A stretch of 10,919 bases of DNA from positions 1 through 10,919 of the forward strand of contig JAISSE010000021.1 of the NCBI GenBank assembly GCA_031273285.1, given 5' to 3'. Source of the DNA: Prevotellaceae bacterium. GTDB lineage: Bacteria; Bacteroidota; Bacteroidia; Bacteroidales; UBA932. The position numbers were made by a program, and so were the translations under genes. Position 1 is the stretch's first letter; each line of letters opens with the position of its first letter. The notes beneath the pieces are model-generated. The model had not been told where the DNA came from. It searched no databases and saw only the letters and a program-made list of their open reading frames with translations. Shown here piece after piece: positions 1 to 6,073 of this stretch.

Positions 1-59
1 ACTCCATGCGCTTTTTCGGCGGAGAGCAAAAATAACAACGGACGAATTATCGTATACAT
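1..59 (-). CDS. pyrD: Dihydroorotate dehydrogenase (quinone), N-terminal fragment cut by window edge
   Basis: Reading the minus strand from the ATG at 59 gives 19 complete codons that leave the window: MYTIIRPLLFLLSAEKAHG. This closely resembles the N-terminus of class 2 (membrane-bound, quinone-linked) dihydroorotate dehydrogenases, which begin with an M-Y-x-x-(I/L)-RPLLFLL helix followed by (D/S)PEKAH. That amphipathic segment docks the enzyme on the inner membrane for transfer of electrons from dihydroorotate to quinone in pyrimidine synthesis. A well-formed Bacteroidetes promoter (89-121) sits 30 bases upstream, which supports the start. The catalytic domain is outside the window, so the call rests on this short stretch and on context. 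Confidence 0.7.
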   Translation of the reverse strand, partial: MYTIIRPLLFLLSAEKAHG

Positions 60-88
60 TTTCTCAAAATAATCGTAAAAAAACGGTA

Positions 89-121
89 CAAAGGTAATAA
101 AAAACTATAAACTGTGAACAA
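89..121 (-). promoter_or_regulatory. Bacteroidetes-type promoter for pyrD
   Basis: On the minus strand, TACCTTTG (96 to 89) matches the Bacteroidetes -7 consensus TAnnTTTG. A TTG at 121 to 119 lies 22 bases further upstream, close to the expected -33 spacing. Transcription would begin near 82, giving a leader of roughly 23 bases before the pyrD ATG at 59. A 7-bp inverted repeat, GTGAACA (114-120) and TGTTCAC (141-147), overlaps the -33 element and could be an operator, although nothing else supports that. Confidence 0.65.
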
Positions 122-235
122 TGAGCTGTTCGATGTTCTCTGTTCACTACAAAAATCGCGTTGAAATCCTGCATTTAATGCGTTATATTTTATCCCCGAA
201 TATTTTTTTATCCACAAATCGCACGAATTGAAAAC

Positions 236-268
236 CGACGCAGTCAAACGTAAGTTCGACGCAGTCAA
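236..268. repeat. Short direct repeat with a dispersed 16-bp motif between the copies
   Basis: CGACGCAGTCAA occurs at 236-247 and again at 257-268. Overlapping them, the 16-mer GTCAAACGTAAGTTCG (243-258) recurs inverted at 3162-3177. The related AAACGTAAGTTCGACG (246-261) recurs inverted at 3181-3196. No reading frame in this stretch looks coding. It appears to be one member of a dispersed family of short intergenic repeats. Confidence 0.75.
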
Positions 269-304
269 TTTTAAAAATCCTGTGAATCCTGTGAAAAATC
301 CCGG

Positions 305-419
305 TTTCAATTATTGACGTCTTTATCACCGAAACGATCCGCGCTTCTTCACCGAAACACACACATCGTCTTTACCGAAACGAAAACACCGTCTCCGCCG
401 AGACACGTTCGTAGCGCAA
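305..419. repeat. Degenerate tandem repeat with 23-bp period
   Basis: The octamer ACCGAAAC begins at 328, 351 and 374, and a variant GCCGAGAC begins at 397, so the spacing is exactly 23 bases each time. Each copy is preceded by a pyrimidine-rich stretch such as GTCTTTATC, GCTTCTTC, CGTCTTT or CGTCTCC. Between these anchors the units have diverged. A period of 23 is not a multiple of three, so the array is almost certainly non-coding. Confidence 0.7.
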
Positions 420-479
420 CCCTGGCAGGGTTCGCTAAACCGCCCTGTTCCCGTTTCCGTCGGTTTTAACCGACGGAAA
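418..479. repeat. Two adjacent palindromes, REP-like
   Basis: AACCCTG and CAGGGTT (418-432) form a 7-bp stem around one base. A second palindrome at 454-479 has perfect 12-bp arms, TTTCCGTCGGTT and AACCGACGGAAA, around TT. Two strong palindromes 21 bases apart in a gene-free region resemble the paired palindromic (REP/BIME) elements mobilised by IS200-like REP-associated tyrosine transposases. No such transposase is present here. The second hairpin is not followed by a T run, so a terminator is less likely. Confidence 0.6.
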
Positions 480-548
480 TTGTTAAGGATGAAGCTAAAG
501 CAAATGTCGTCAATTTAAGAAGGCACACAGGAGAGATGCGGTTCTACC

Positions 549-657
549 TCGAAGAGCTCAAATGTTTATAGAAGCAATATACACCTCTTGTGCGACACCA
601 AAGGGGAGTCGAATTGAAACACAACATCGTTTTTCTATAAACATATGATGTCTTCGA
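549..657. repeat. 109-bp element with 25-bp imperfect inverted ends
   Basis: The segment 549-573 matches the reverse complement of 633-657 at 22 of 25 positions, including an unbroken run of 12 (ATGTTTATAGAA). The 59-base interior contains a smaller hairpin at 584-606 (CCTCTT-GTG, loop CGA, CAC-CA-AAGGGG). No protein frame is evident and I see no target-site duplication. It could be a miniature inverted-repeat transposable element or a structured RNA transcribed upstream of the phosphoesterase gene. The sequence does not settle which. Confidence 0.65.
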
Positions 658-800
658 CATTAAAACCGTCATACATCATTTATTTTCCGGTTCATAATTA
701 TCCCTCCCTTGCGTGTCTGTTTTTATCTCTTTGTCGTCCGGTATCTGCAATTGTAATAAAAACGTTTCTTTTTCTTCGCCGTTATGTCATTTTTACGCGG

Positions 801-808
801 CATCTTTG
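801..808 (+). promoter_or_regulatory. Weak candidate -7 box for the phosphoesterase-glycosyltransferase unit
   Basis: CATCTTTG, followed by CA, matches five of the six fixed positions of the Bacteroidetes -7 motif TAnnTTTG and ends 25 bases before the ATG at 834. No convincing TTG lies at the -33 position. It is offered because transcription of the following gene must start somewhere in this gene-free stretch and this is the best match close to the start codon. Confidence 0.35.
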
Positions 809-833
809 CACTCGATTTTAAAGTATAAACAGA

Positions 834-1625
834 ATGAATAGAATCTATTATCCTACCGTCGTGCTGTCGGACATTCATCTGGGGACTTCGTTTTCGAAAA
901 CGATGGAAGTTGCCGAATTTCTGAAATCCATCGATTGCGACCGACTGATTTTGAACGGCGATATCATCGACGGCTGGCATCTGCGAAAAAAAACACACAA
1001 GGCATGGAGCAGAAAGCATACCTTTTTCTTCCGTGTGATTCTGAAGATGATGGAAAACTTCGGGACGGAAGTCATTTATGTACGCGGGAATCACGACGAT
1101 TTTCTGGACAACATCATCCCGATTAATTTCTACAATCTCAAAATCGTCAAGGATTTCGTGCACGAAAGCAACGGCAGGAGATATTATGTTACGCACGGCG
1201 ATATTTTCGACAACATCACATCCAACATGAAATGGCTGTCGAAGCTCGGCGATGCGGGCTACACCGCGCTGCTTCACATCAACAAGTACTACAATCAGTA
1301 CCGCACTCTCCGGGGAAAACCCTACTATTCGTTTGCCCAGACCGTGAAGCACAAGGTGAAATCGGCGGTATCGTATATTTCCGATTTTGAGAAATCGCTG
1401 ACGGATTTGGCGAAAACCAAACATTGCGACGGCATCATTTGCGGGCATATACATCATCCCGAAAACAAGTATTACGGCGATATTCACTACCTCAATTCGG
1501 GCGACTGGATCGATTCCCTTTCGGCGCTGGCGGAGGATGAACAAGGCAACTGGAATATTGTTTATTACGACAGAGAGCTTGTCAACGGGGAAAAAGAAGT
1601 GCAACTGCTAAAGGAAGTGGTATGA
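834..1625 (+). CDS. Metallophosphoesterase, UDP-2,3-diacylglucosamine diphosphatase (LpxH)-like
   Basis: The 263-residue protein has all the signatures of a calcineurin-like metallophosphoesterase: D13-x-H15 in SDIHLG, D43 in GDIID, G85-N86-H87-D88, H121 in THGD, and G204-H-I-H-H near the C-terminus. These residues build the two-metal centre. The COG2908 arrangement is the one of LpxH, which hydrolyses the pyrophosphate of UDP-2,3-diacylglucosamine in lipid A synthesis on the cytoplasmic face of the membrane. Many Bacteroidota proteins of this type are annotated that way from similarity, so the exact substrate is not proven. An in-frame TAA at 819-821 lies 15 bases upstream and fixes the start at 834. 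The stop overlaps the next gene by four bases (ATGA), implying translational coupling with the glycosyltransferase. It could act on another nucleotide-sugar or lipid pyrophosphate. Confidence 0.85.
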   Translation: MNRIYYPTVVLSDIHLGTSFSKTMEVAEFLKSIDCDRLILNGDIIDGWHLRKKTHKAWSRKHTFFFRVILKMMENFGTEVIYVRGNHDDFLDNIIPINFYNLKIVKDFVHESNGRRYYVTHGDIFDNITSNMKWLSKLGDAGYTALLHINKYYNQYRTLRGKPYYSFAQTVKHKVKSAVSYISDFEKSLTDLAKTKHCDGIICGHIHHPENKYYGDIHYLNSGDWIDSLSALAEDEQGNWNIVYYDRELVNGEKEVQLLKEVV

Positions 1626-2743
1626 AATACATGTTTATTGTCCAGGGCGAAGGTCGCGGGCATTTGACGCAGGCTATTTCGATGTACGAAATGCTGACGC
1701 GCAACGGCGATGAAGTGAAGGAAACACTGGTGGGAGCGAGCGCATTGTTGTCGGTACCGCCCTTTTTCCTCGCAAAAATGAAATGTCCGGTTTCGACTTT
1801 CAACAGTTCCTGCTTCCTGTTTTCGCCAAAGAACAGGAAATCTATGTTTTTCAAAAGCATCCTGTACAATCTCCGGAAACTGCCCGTTTATGTCGAAAGC
1901 ATCCGTTTCATTAAACGGAGGATTGATGAAAACGATGTCGATTTGGTAATCAATTTCTACGAAGTGCTGACCGGCTTGACATACGCCTTCACGCGCCCGA
2001 AAACGCCATACGTCTGTATCGCGCACCAGTATCTGTTTTGTCATCCCGACTTTGTTTTTCCCCGAAAAAACAGGCTTCAGCTGGCAGGACTGCTGCTGTT
2101 CACACGTCTGACCTGCATGAGGGCTTCCCGACTGTTCGCTCTCTCATTTCGCGAGATGCGCAACACGGACAGTATCTGCGTTGTTCCACCGCTTATGCGT
2201 GCGGAAGTATTGCGCAAAACTCCGACGCGGGGAAACTACATCCTCGGTTATATGCTTAATGCCGGATTTTCGGAACAGGTGCTCGACTGGCACTGCAAAC
2301 ACCGGGATGTGTTACTGCATTTCTTCCGTGATCAAAAAGATGACCCCGAAGAATTGCAGATCGACGAAACATTGACATTTCATCAACTTGACGACACGAA
2401 TTTCCTCAACCGCATGGCAGATTGCAGGGCATACGCGAGTACGGGAGGCTTCGAATCAATCTGCGAAGCCCTGTATCTGCAAAAACCCGTGATGATGATT
2501 CCCGCGCATATCGAACAGGAATGCAATGCCTTCGACGCCGTAAATTCGGGCGCGGGAATTGCTGCCGACAGATTCGATCTGTCGAATCTGCTGGAATTTT
2601 TGCCGTCCTATCAGCCGAATATGACTTTTGTCGACTGGGTGAACAAAGGGAGTTTCATGTTTATCAACAACCTGTCGATAGAAGAAGACGCGAACGAAAC
2701 CGTTATCGAAGGTGATTACAAATTGGGAATTGCCCGCAAATAG
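1622..2743 (+). CDS. GT28/MurG-like glycosyltransferase (GT-B fold)
   Basis: The 373-residue protein opens with a beta strand and a Gly-rich loop, QGEGRGHLTQA (residues 8-18, H14). This matches the GxGGHxxPA loop of MurG and other GT28/GT1 enzymes. The C-terminal half carries the donor-binding signature at residues 274-303: T274-G-G-F-E-S, then E282-A-L, KPVMMIP and E298-Q-E-C-N-A. This is the family's 'GG.sti.E.l..g.P.i..P....Q..NA' pattern. There is no signal peptide or obvious membrane span, so a cytoplasmic, membrane-peripheral enzyme is expected. It shares a four-base overlap with the upstream LpxH-like phosphoesterase, so the two products probably act in one pathway. Acceptor and donor are unknown; a lipid-linked or envelope glycan is the natural guess. 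The length fits the family. Confidence 0.8.
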   Translation: MKYMFIVQGEGRGHLTQAISMYEMLTRNGDEVKETLVGASALLSVPPFFLAKMKCPVSTFNSSCFLFSPKNRKSMFFKSILYNLRKLPVYVESIRFIKRRIDENDVDLVINFYEVLTGLTYAFTRPKTPYVCIAHQYLFCHPDFVFPRKNRLQLAGLLLFTRLTCMRASRLFALSFREMRNTDSICVVPPLMRAEVLRKTPTRGNYILGYMLNAGFSEQVLDWHCKHRDVLLHFFRDQKDDPEELQIDETLTFHQLDDTNFLNRMADCRAYASTGGFESICEALYLQKPVMMIPAHIEQECNAFDAVNSGAGIAADRFDLSNLLEFLPSYQPNMTFVDWVNKGSFMFINNLSIEEDANETVIEGDYKLGIARK

Positions 2744-2763
2744 TTTTTGCGACAATATCAAAG

Positions 2764-2924
2764 GAGACTGTCTTAAAAGTACGCGAATAATGCAGATTTC
2801 AAAGATTTTCGCGGATAAATAAAAACCGATTACAATAAGACGCATATTATAAAACAGATAATAATCTGCAAAAATCCGTCTACTCCGCGTCATCTGCATA
2901 CCGGATTATTTTTAAGACCGACTC
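2764..2924. mobile_element. 161-bp MITE-like inverted-repeat element
   Basis: The ends GAGACTGTCTTAAAA (2764-2778) and TTTTAAGACCGACTC (2910-2924) are inverted repeats matching at 13 of 15 positions. A second matched pair, ATGCAGAT (2790-2797) and ATCTGCAT (2892-2899), is placed almost symmetrically, about 25 bases inside each end. The interior is AT-rich with no protein frame. Small size, inverted ends and no gene fit a miniature inverted-repeat transposable element. I see no clear target-site duplication. The right part (2861-2900) also resembles a stretch at 10011-10050. Confidence 0.6.
2861..2900 (+). repeat. Dispersed 40-bp 'ATCTGCA...CATCTGC' repeat, copy 1
   Basis: This stretch lines up without gaps with 10011-10050 and shares about three quarters of its bases, including AATCTGCA, AAATCCG and GTCATCTGC. 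It lies inside the 161-bp inverted-repeat element. Similar 'AATCTGCG/AAATCCGC' strings are familiar intergenic repeats in Bacteroidota genomes. Confidence 0.55.
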
Positions 2925-2953
2925 GGCGACCGGTCGTATTTCCGGCGCGTGGG

Positions 2954-3014
2954 TAAGGAGTCCCTAAGGAGTCCCTAAGGAGTCCCTAAGGAGTCCCTAA
3001 GGAATGCGTAAGGG
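2954..3014. repeat. 11-bp minisatellite, four perfect units plus a decaying tail
   Basis: TAAGGAGTCCC repeats perfectly at 2954, 2965, 2976 and 2987. It is followed by a divergent unit TAAGGAATGCG at 2998 and a partial unit, TAAGGG, at 3009. The array lies between two convergent genes. A period of 11 would shift any reading frame, so it is non-coding. Perfect identity of four units suggests recent slippage and likely length variation between strains. Confidence 0.9.
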
Positions 3015-3122
3015 AAAACCTTTTTCAAAAGAATAGCATCGTTTGTGCATTTTACTTTGTGTTTAACCTTACGGCAGGTTTATACAAACTACAAAAAAAA
3101 TATTTACACGTATTATTCACAT

Positions 3123-3158
3123 GAACCATTGTTAACAAACATATTAAATCATTGGTTC
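3123..3158. terminator. Weak hairpin between convergent genes
   Basis: GAACCA (3123-3128) pairs with TGGTTC (3153-3158), with one further mismatch-flanked extension inward and a 24-base AT-rich loop. It lies between the plus-strand glycosyltransferase and the minus-strand ubiD, where a shared terminator would be expected. The stem is short and no T tract follows on either strand, so its role as a terminator is doubtful. Confidence 0.2.
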
Positions 3159-3161
3159 CGC

Positions 3162-3196
3162 CGAACTTACGTTTGACTAACGTCGAACTTACGTTT
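3162..3196. repeat. Paired copies of the dispersed CGAACTTACGTTT motif
   Basis: CGAACTTACGTTT occurs at 3162-3174 and 3184-3196 as a direct repeat with a 22-base period. Reverse-complemented, the two copies match the region around 243-261 (shared 16-mers GTCAAACGTAAGTTCG and AAACGTAAGTTCGACG). They lie just beyond the ubiD stop codon. Confidence 0.8.
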
Positions 3197-3208
3197 CGTA
3201 ATTCGTAA

Positions 3209-4963
3209 TTAAATAAAATCACCGTTCATCTCCGCGCCTTCGTTTTTCACCAGATGCTTGTATTTCAGCGAAGGAGAAAAAATAAAATCGCCTATGCCCA
3301 GCTTTGTCCATTTTTTATCGACGGAGGCGATAGTTTTGTCATCCATGCAAACGACATTAGGCCACGGTCTTAGGAAATCCTTTTTCCCGAATTTCGTACG
3401 GGCGTCCATAATCAGGGAATTGTTTTCGATTTTACAGTCGTAAGCGACATCAACATTGCTGCATGCAAGCCACAGGCAAGTCTCGAAATCGGAAATATCA
3501 ATTCCATTGTCGAAAATCACCAGCAATTTGGTTTTTGCAGTCGGGATATTATCTTCATTACAAAAGATGTACGTGGTTGTAAACGGTTCGGTAACATTTA
3601 CTTCTTCCTCTACCGATTTTTTTGTCGCATCGATGCACATTTTTCCTCCGAAACCCTGCTGACGGGCGGCATGGTCGAGTATATCCAGCGGTCCCCTGCT
3701 GAAATGGGTATCCGTCGAAGGATTCCAATGTTTGCCTATCGCATCGAATATTGCGCTGACACTGTATGCGTTGGAATCCATCACAATGATTATTTTGCAA
3801 AACATCATCTGCCCTGCGCCCCACATTGCATTTGCGATTTTGACAGCCTGTCCGGGGTATGTTTTATTGATGGAAATAACTGCGATATTGTGTGATACGC
3901 CTTCTTTGGGAAGAAATAACTCCTTGATTTCCGGAGCGACAAGCATCTGTATCGGCTTGAGGAAAATCTTTTCTATGGCTTTGGATATGTAAAAATCCTC
4001 CTGCGGAGGGATACCGACTATCGTGGCGGGATAGACAGCTCCTTTTCTGTGAGTTATACATGTTACGTGCATCTTCGGGTAAAGATCCGGCAACGAATAA
4101 AACCCCGTATGGTCGCCGAACGGACCTTCCGATACAAAAGCCTCGTTCGGGTCGATATAGCCTTCGATGACAAAATCGGAGTCTTCGGGAACTTCGATGT
4201 CCTGAGTAAGGCATTTGACCAGACGCACGGACTTTTTCCTCAAAAATCCCGCAAACAGATATTCGTCAAGATTTTCGGGCAGCGGGGACGCAGCGCACCA
4301 TGTATATACGGGGTCGCCGCCCAAAGAAACGGCTACGGGCATGATTTTTCCCGCTTTCCTGTAGCCTTCGAAATGCACGGCTCCGGTTTTGTGTCTGTGC
4401 CAGTGCATTCCGGTAGTCGAATCGTCGTAAACCTGAAGCCTGTACATGCCGACATTCCGCATGCCCGTTTCGACGTCTTTTGTATGTACCAGAGGCAGAG
4501 TGATAAAACGTCCTCCATCGTGGCTCCAGCATTTAAGAATCGGCAAATCGCCAAGTTTCGGAGACGGCATGACAACTTCCTGACACGAAGGATTTTTCAT
4601 CTTGACTGTCTTCGGAAACCATTCCGAGATATGCGCAAGTGTCGGCAGCACCTTGAGTTTTTCCCAGAGACTTAATTTCGGTGCGGACAAATTTTTGAAA
4701 AGAGAATCTATTTCCGCCGGTATTTCATCTATGTTCTTTATCCCCAGTGCATACACTATGCGATTATCCGAACCGAAAGCATTTATCAGTACCGGAAATT
4801 TGGAACCGTTATTCATGAACAGCAATGCTTTGCCCTGGTGCGATTTGGATACGCGGTCGGCTATTTCGGCTATTTCCAGCTCGGTATCGACAAATTCGTT
4901 AATCCGCAGCAACTCGTCCTTTGCCTCCAGATATTCTATATAATTGTATAAATCGAAATACAT
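3209..4963 (-). CDS. UbiD-family (de)carboxylase, menaquinone-biosynthesis type
   Basis: The 584-residue protein belongs to the prenylated-FMN-dependent UbiD family, which decarboxylates aromatic or alpha,beta-unsaturated acids. Recognisable landmarks are R175 in NVGMYR, the MHWHRHK segment (186-192), and E279-G-P-F-G-D284 followed by HTGFY. R175, E279 and D284 correspond to the E(D)-R-E active-site residues of the family. In fungal Fdc1 the last position is Glu, while Asp is common in bacterial UbiD. The length is near that of Bacteroidota proteins labelled menaquinone biosynthesis decarboxylase; canonical UbiD is shorter, about 490-500. It needs the UbiX-made cofactor, and no ubiX is visible here. 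It is the last gene of the operon, 11 bases after the Gfo/Idh gene. The natural substrate is uncertain. Confidence 0.88.
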   Translation of the reverse strand: MYFDLYNYIEYLEAKDELLRINEFVDTELEIAEIADRVSKSHQGKALLFMNNGSKFPVLINAFGSDNRIVYALGIKNIDEIPAEIDSLFKNLSAPKLSLWEKLKVLPTLAHISEWFPKTVKMKNPSCQEVVMPSPKLGDLPILKCWSHDGGRFITLPLVHTKDVETGMRNVGMYRLQVYDDSTTGMHWHRHKTGAVHFEGYRKAGKIMPVAVSLGGDPVYTWCAASPLPENLDEYLFAGFLRKKSVRLVKCLTQDIEVPEDSDFVIEGYIDPNEAFVSEGPFGDHTGFYSLPDLYPKMHVTCITHRKGAVYPATIVGIPPQEDFYISKAIEKIFLKPIQMLVAPEIKELFLPKEGVSHNIAVISINKTYPGQAVKIANAMWGAGQMMFCKIIIVMDSNAYSVSAIFDAIGKHWNPSTDTHFSRGPLDILDHAARQQGFGGKMCIDATKKSVEEEVNVTEPFTTTYIFCNEDNIPTAKTKLLVIFDNGIDISDFETCLWLACSNVDVAYDCKIENNSLIMDARTKFGKKDFLRPWPNVVCMDDKTIASVDKKWTKLGIGDFIFSPSLKYKHLVKNEGAEMNGDFI

Positions 4964-4974
4964 AATCGCCGGTT

Positions 4975-6051
4975 TTATAAATCAATAACCCTTCGCTGCC
5001 GGGCGCTTTCGTATGCGGCTTCTATTATTCGTATTCCCTTGAGGGCGTCTTCAGGCTCGACGGGAACGTTGAAGCGGGCAGCGCCTTTTCGGTTTGCCCG
5101 TATCGCTTCTCCAAGCTGTTGATAAAACCCTTTGTATGAGGAAACAGGCGAAGCATATTCCGTTGTTTTCAGCGAACCGTCCGCAGTCAGCCTTGTCAGT
5201 CGGGCAGCCGTGGCGGCGTCTTCCTTACCGAAATTCGCATCGTCGGGACGCATTCCTTTAACCGATTGTTCTTCAAGAATATTTGCCCGATATTTCACAA
5301 ACGAACCCGCGTGTCCGTTAAGGATACAGGACGGACCAATGTCGGCTACCAGCAAAGAACTCTTTATCAGCAATCTGAATTGATTTTCGTAATATAAAGT
5401 TACCGCACAGTAATCGTCGATTTGCGAAAATTCCCTTTCCCTGCATATTTCCGCATAAACCGATTTCGGCATTCCGAACAGCACCAGAGCCTGATCGATT
5501 AAATGCGTACAAAGCTCATACATAAGACCGTTACCGGGAAGAGGTTCTTCCTTGTGCGCTTTCGGATTGGGTTTGTTTTTGAAACGTTCGAACCGAAATT
5601 CCCCGTCGATAAGTTTGCTCAGAAATTTTTGGTCAACTACCTGTTTCATAGCGATAAACTCACCTTCCCATCGCCTGTTGTGGAAAACCGTCAGTACAAG
5701 GTTTTTCTTTTCGGCTATATCTATCAGAGTTTTTGCCTCTTCGGAGGTCGCCGTAAAAGGTTTGTCCACAACGACATGTTTACCTGCTTCCAGCGCCCGG
5801 CGGGCATAATCGAAATGTGTGGGACTTGGCGTATTAACCACAACCAAATCAATGTCTTCAGCCGCAAACAGTTCCTCGCACGAGCGATAAATATGCGCGG
5901 ACGGATGGCGTTCTTTGGAATTGCTGCTGTGCCGTTCCACAAAAGCCTTTAACTCAAAATATTCGGGCAAAGATGCAATGTAAGGCTCATGGAATATCCG
6001 GGTCGAATAGCCGTAAGAACAAATCGCTGTGCGTATTATATCAGTATTCAT
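4975..6051 (-). CDS. Gfo/Idh/MocA-family NAD(P)-dependent oxidoreductase
   Basis: The 358-residue protein has an N-terminal Rossmann domain and the C-terminal domain typical of sugar and inositol dehydrogenases such as E. coli YdgJ. Visible landmarks are the dinucleotide loop ICSYGYSTRIFHEP (residues 10-23), VVNTPSPTH (71-79), the D96-K97-P98-F-T motif that replaces the usual EKP, and E179-L-C-T-H183-L-I-D-Q, where H183 is the expected catalytic His. The loop has Ser12 and Thr17 where the classical GxGxxG pattern has Gly. The Ser is common in a Bacteroidetes subgroup (CS(F/Y)G), the Thr is less usual. E179 stands where YdgJ-like enzymes have Asp. The gene lies 22 bases after the DUF368 gene and 11 before ubiD. 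The substrate is unknown, probably a polyol or sugar. Confidence 0.88.
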   Translation of the reverse strand: MNTDIIRTAICSYGYSTRIFHEPYIASLPEYFELKAFVERHSSNSKERHPSAHIYRSCEELFAAEDIDLVVVNTPSPTHFDYARRALEAGKHVVVDKPFTATSEEAKTLIDIAEKKNLVLTVFHNRRWEGEFIAMKQVVDQKFLSKLIDGEFRFERFKNKPNPKAHKEEPLPGNGLMYELCTHLIDQALVLFGMPKSVYAEICREREFSQIDDYCAVTLYYENQFRLLIKSSLLVADIGPSCILNGHAGSFVKYRANILEEQSVKGMRPDDANFGKEDAATAARLTRLTADGSLKTTEYASPVSSYKGFYQQLGEAIRANRKGAARFNVPVEPEDALKGIRIIEAAYESARQRRVIDL

Positions 6052-6073
6052 ATCTCATTTTAAGGTTGATGTG

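Noticed and set aside
47..310. 87-codon minus-strand frame upstream of pyrD
   Set aside because: It runs through short repeats and the pyrD promoter and overlaps the pyrD start. No domain is seen, and the FTGFTGF stretch comes from a CCTGTGAAT repeat.
600..622. GAATTGAAAC at 611-620 resembles the 3' end of many CRISPR repeats
   Set aside because: Only one such site is followed by a C-ending motif, the partial match near 222-230 differs, and there is no regular spacing, second repeat or cas gene.
723..1604. Long open frame (293 codons) on the minus strand opposite the phosphoesterase gene
   Set aside because: It is antisense to a gene with a complete set of metallophosphoesterase motifs, and its translation shows no recognisable domain.
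4049..4675. 208-codon plus-strand frame inside ubiD
   Set aside because: It lies wholly opposite conserved UbiD sequence including the active-site region. Openness follows from the codon use of the real gene.
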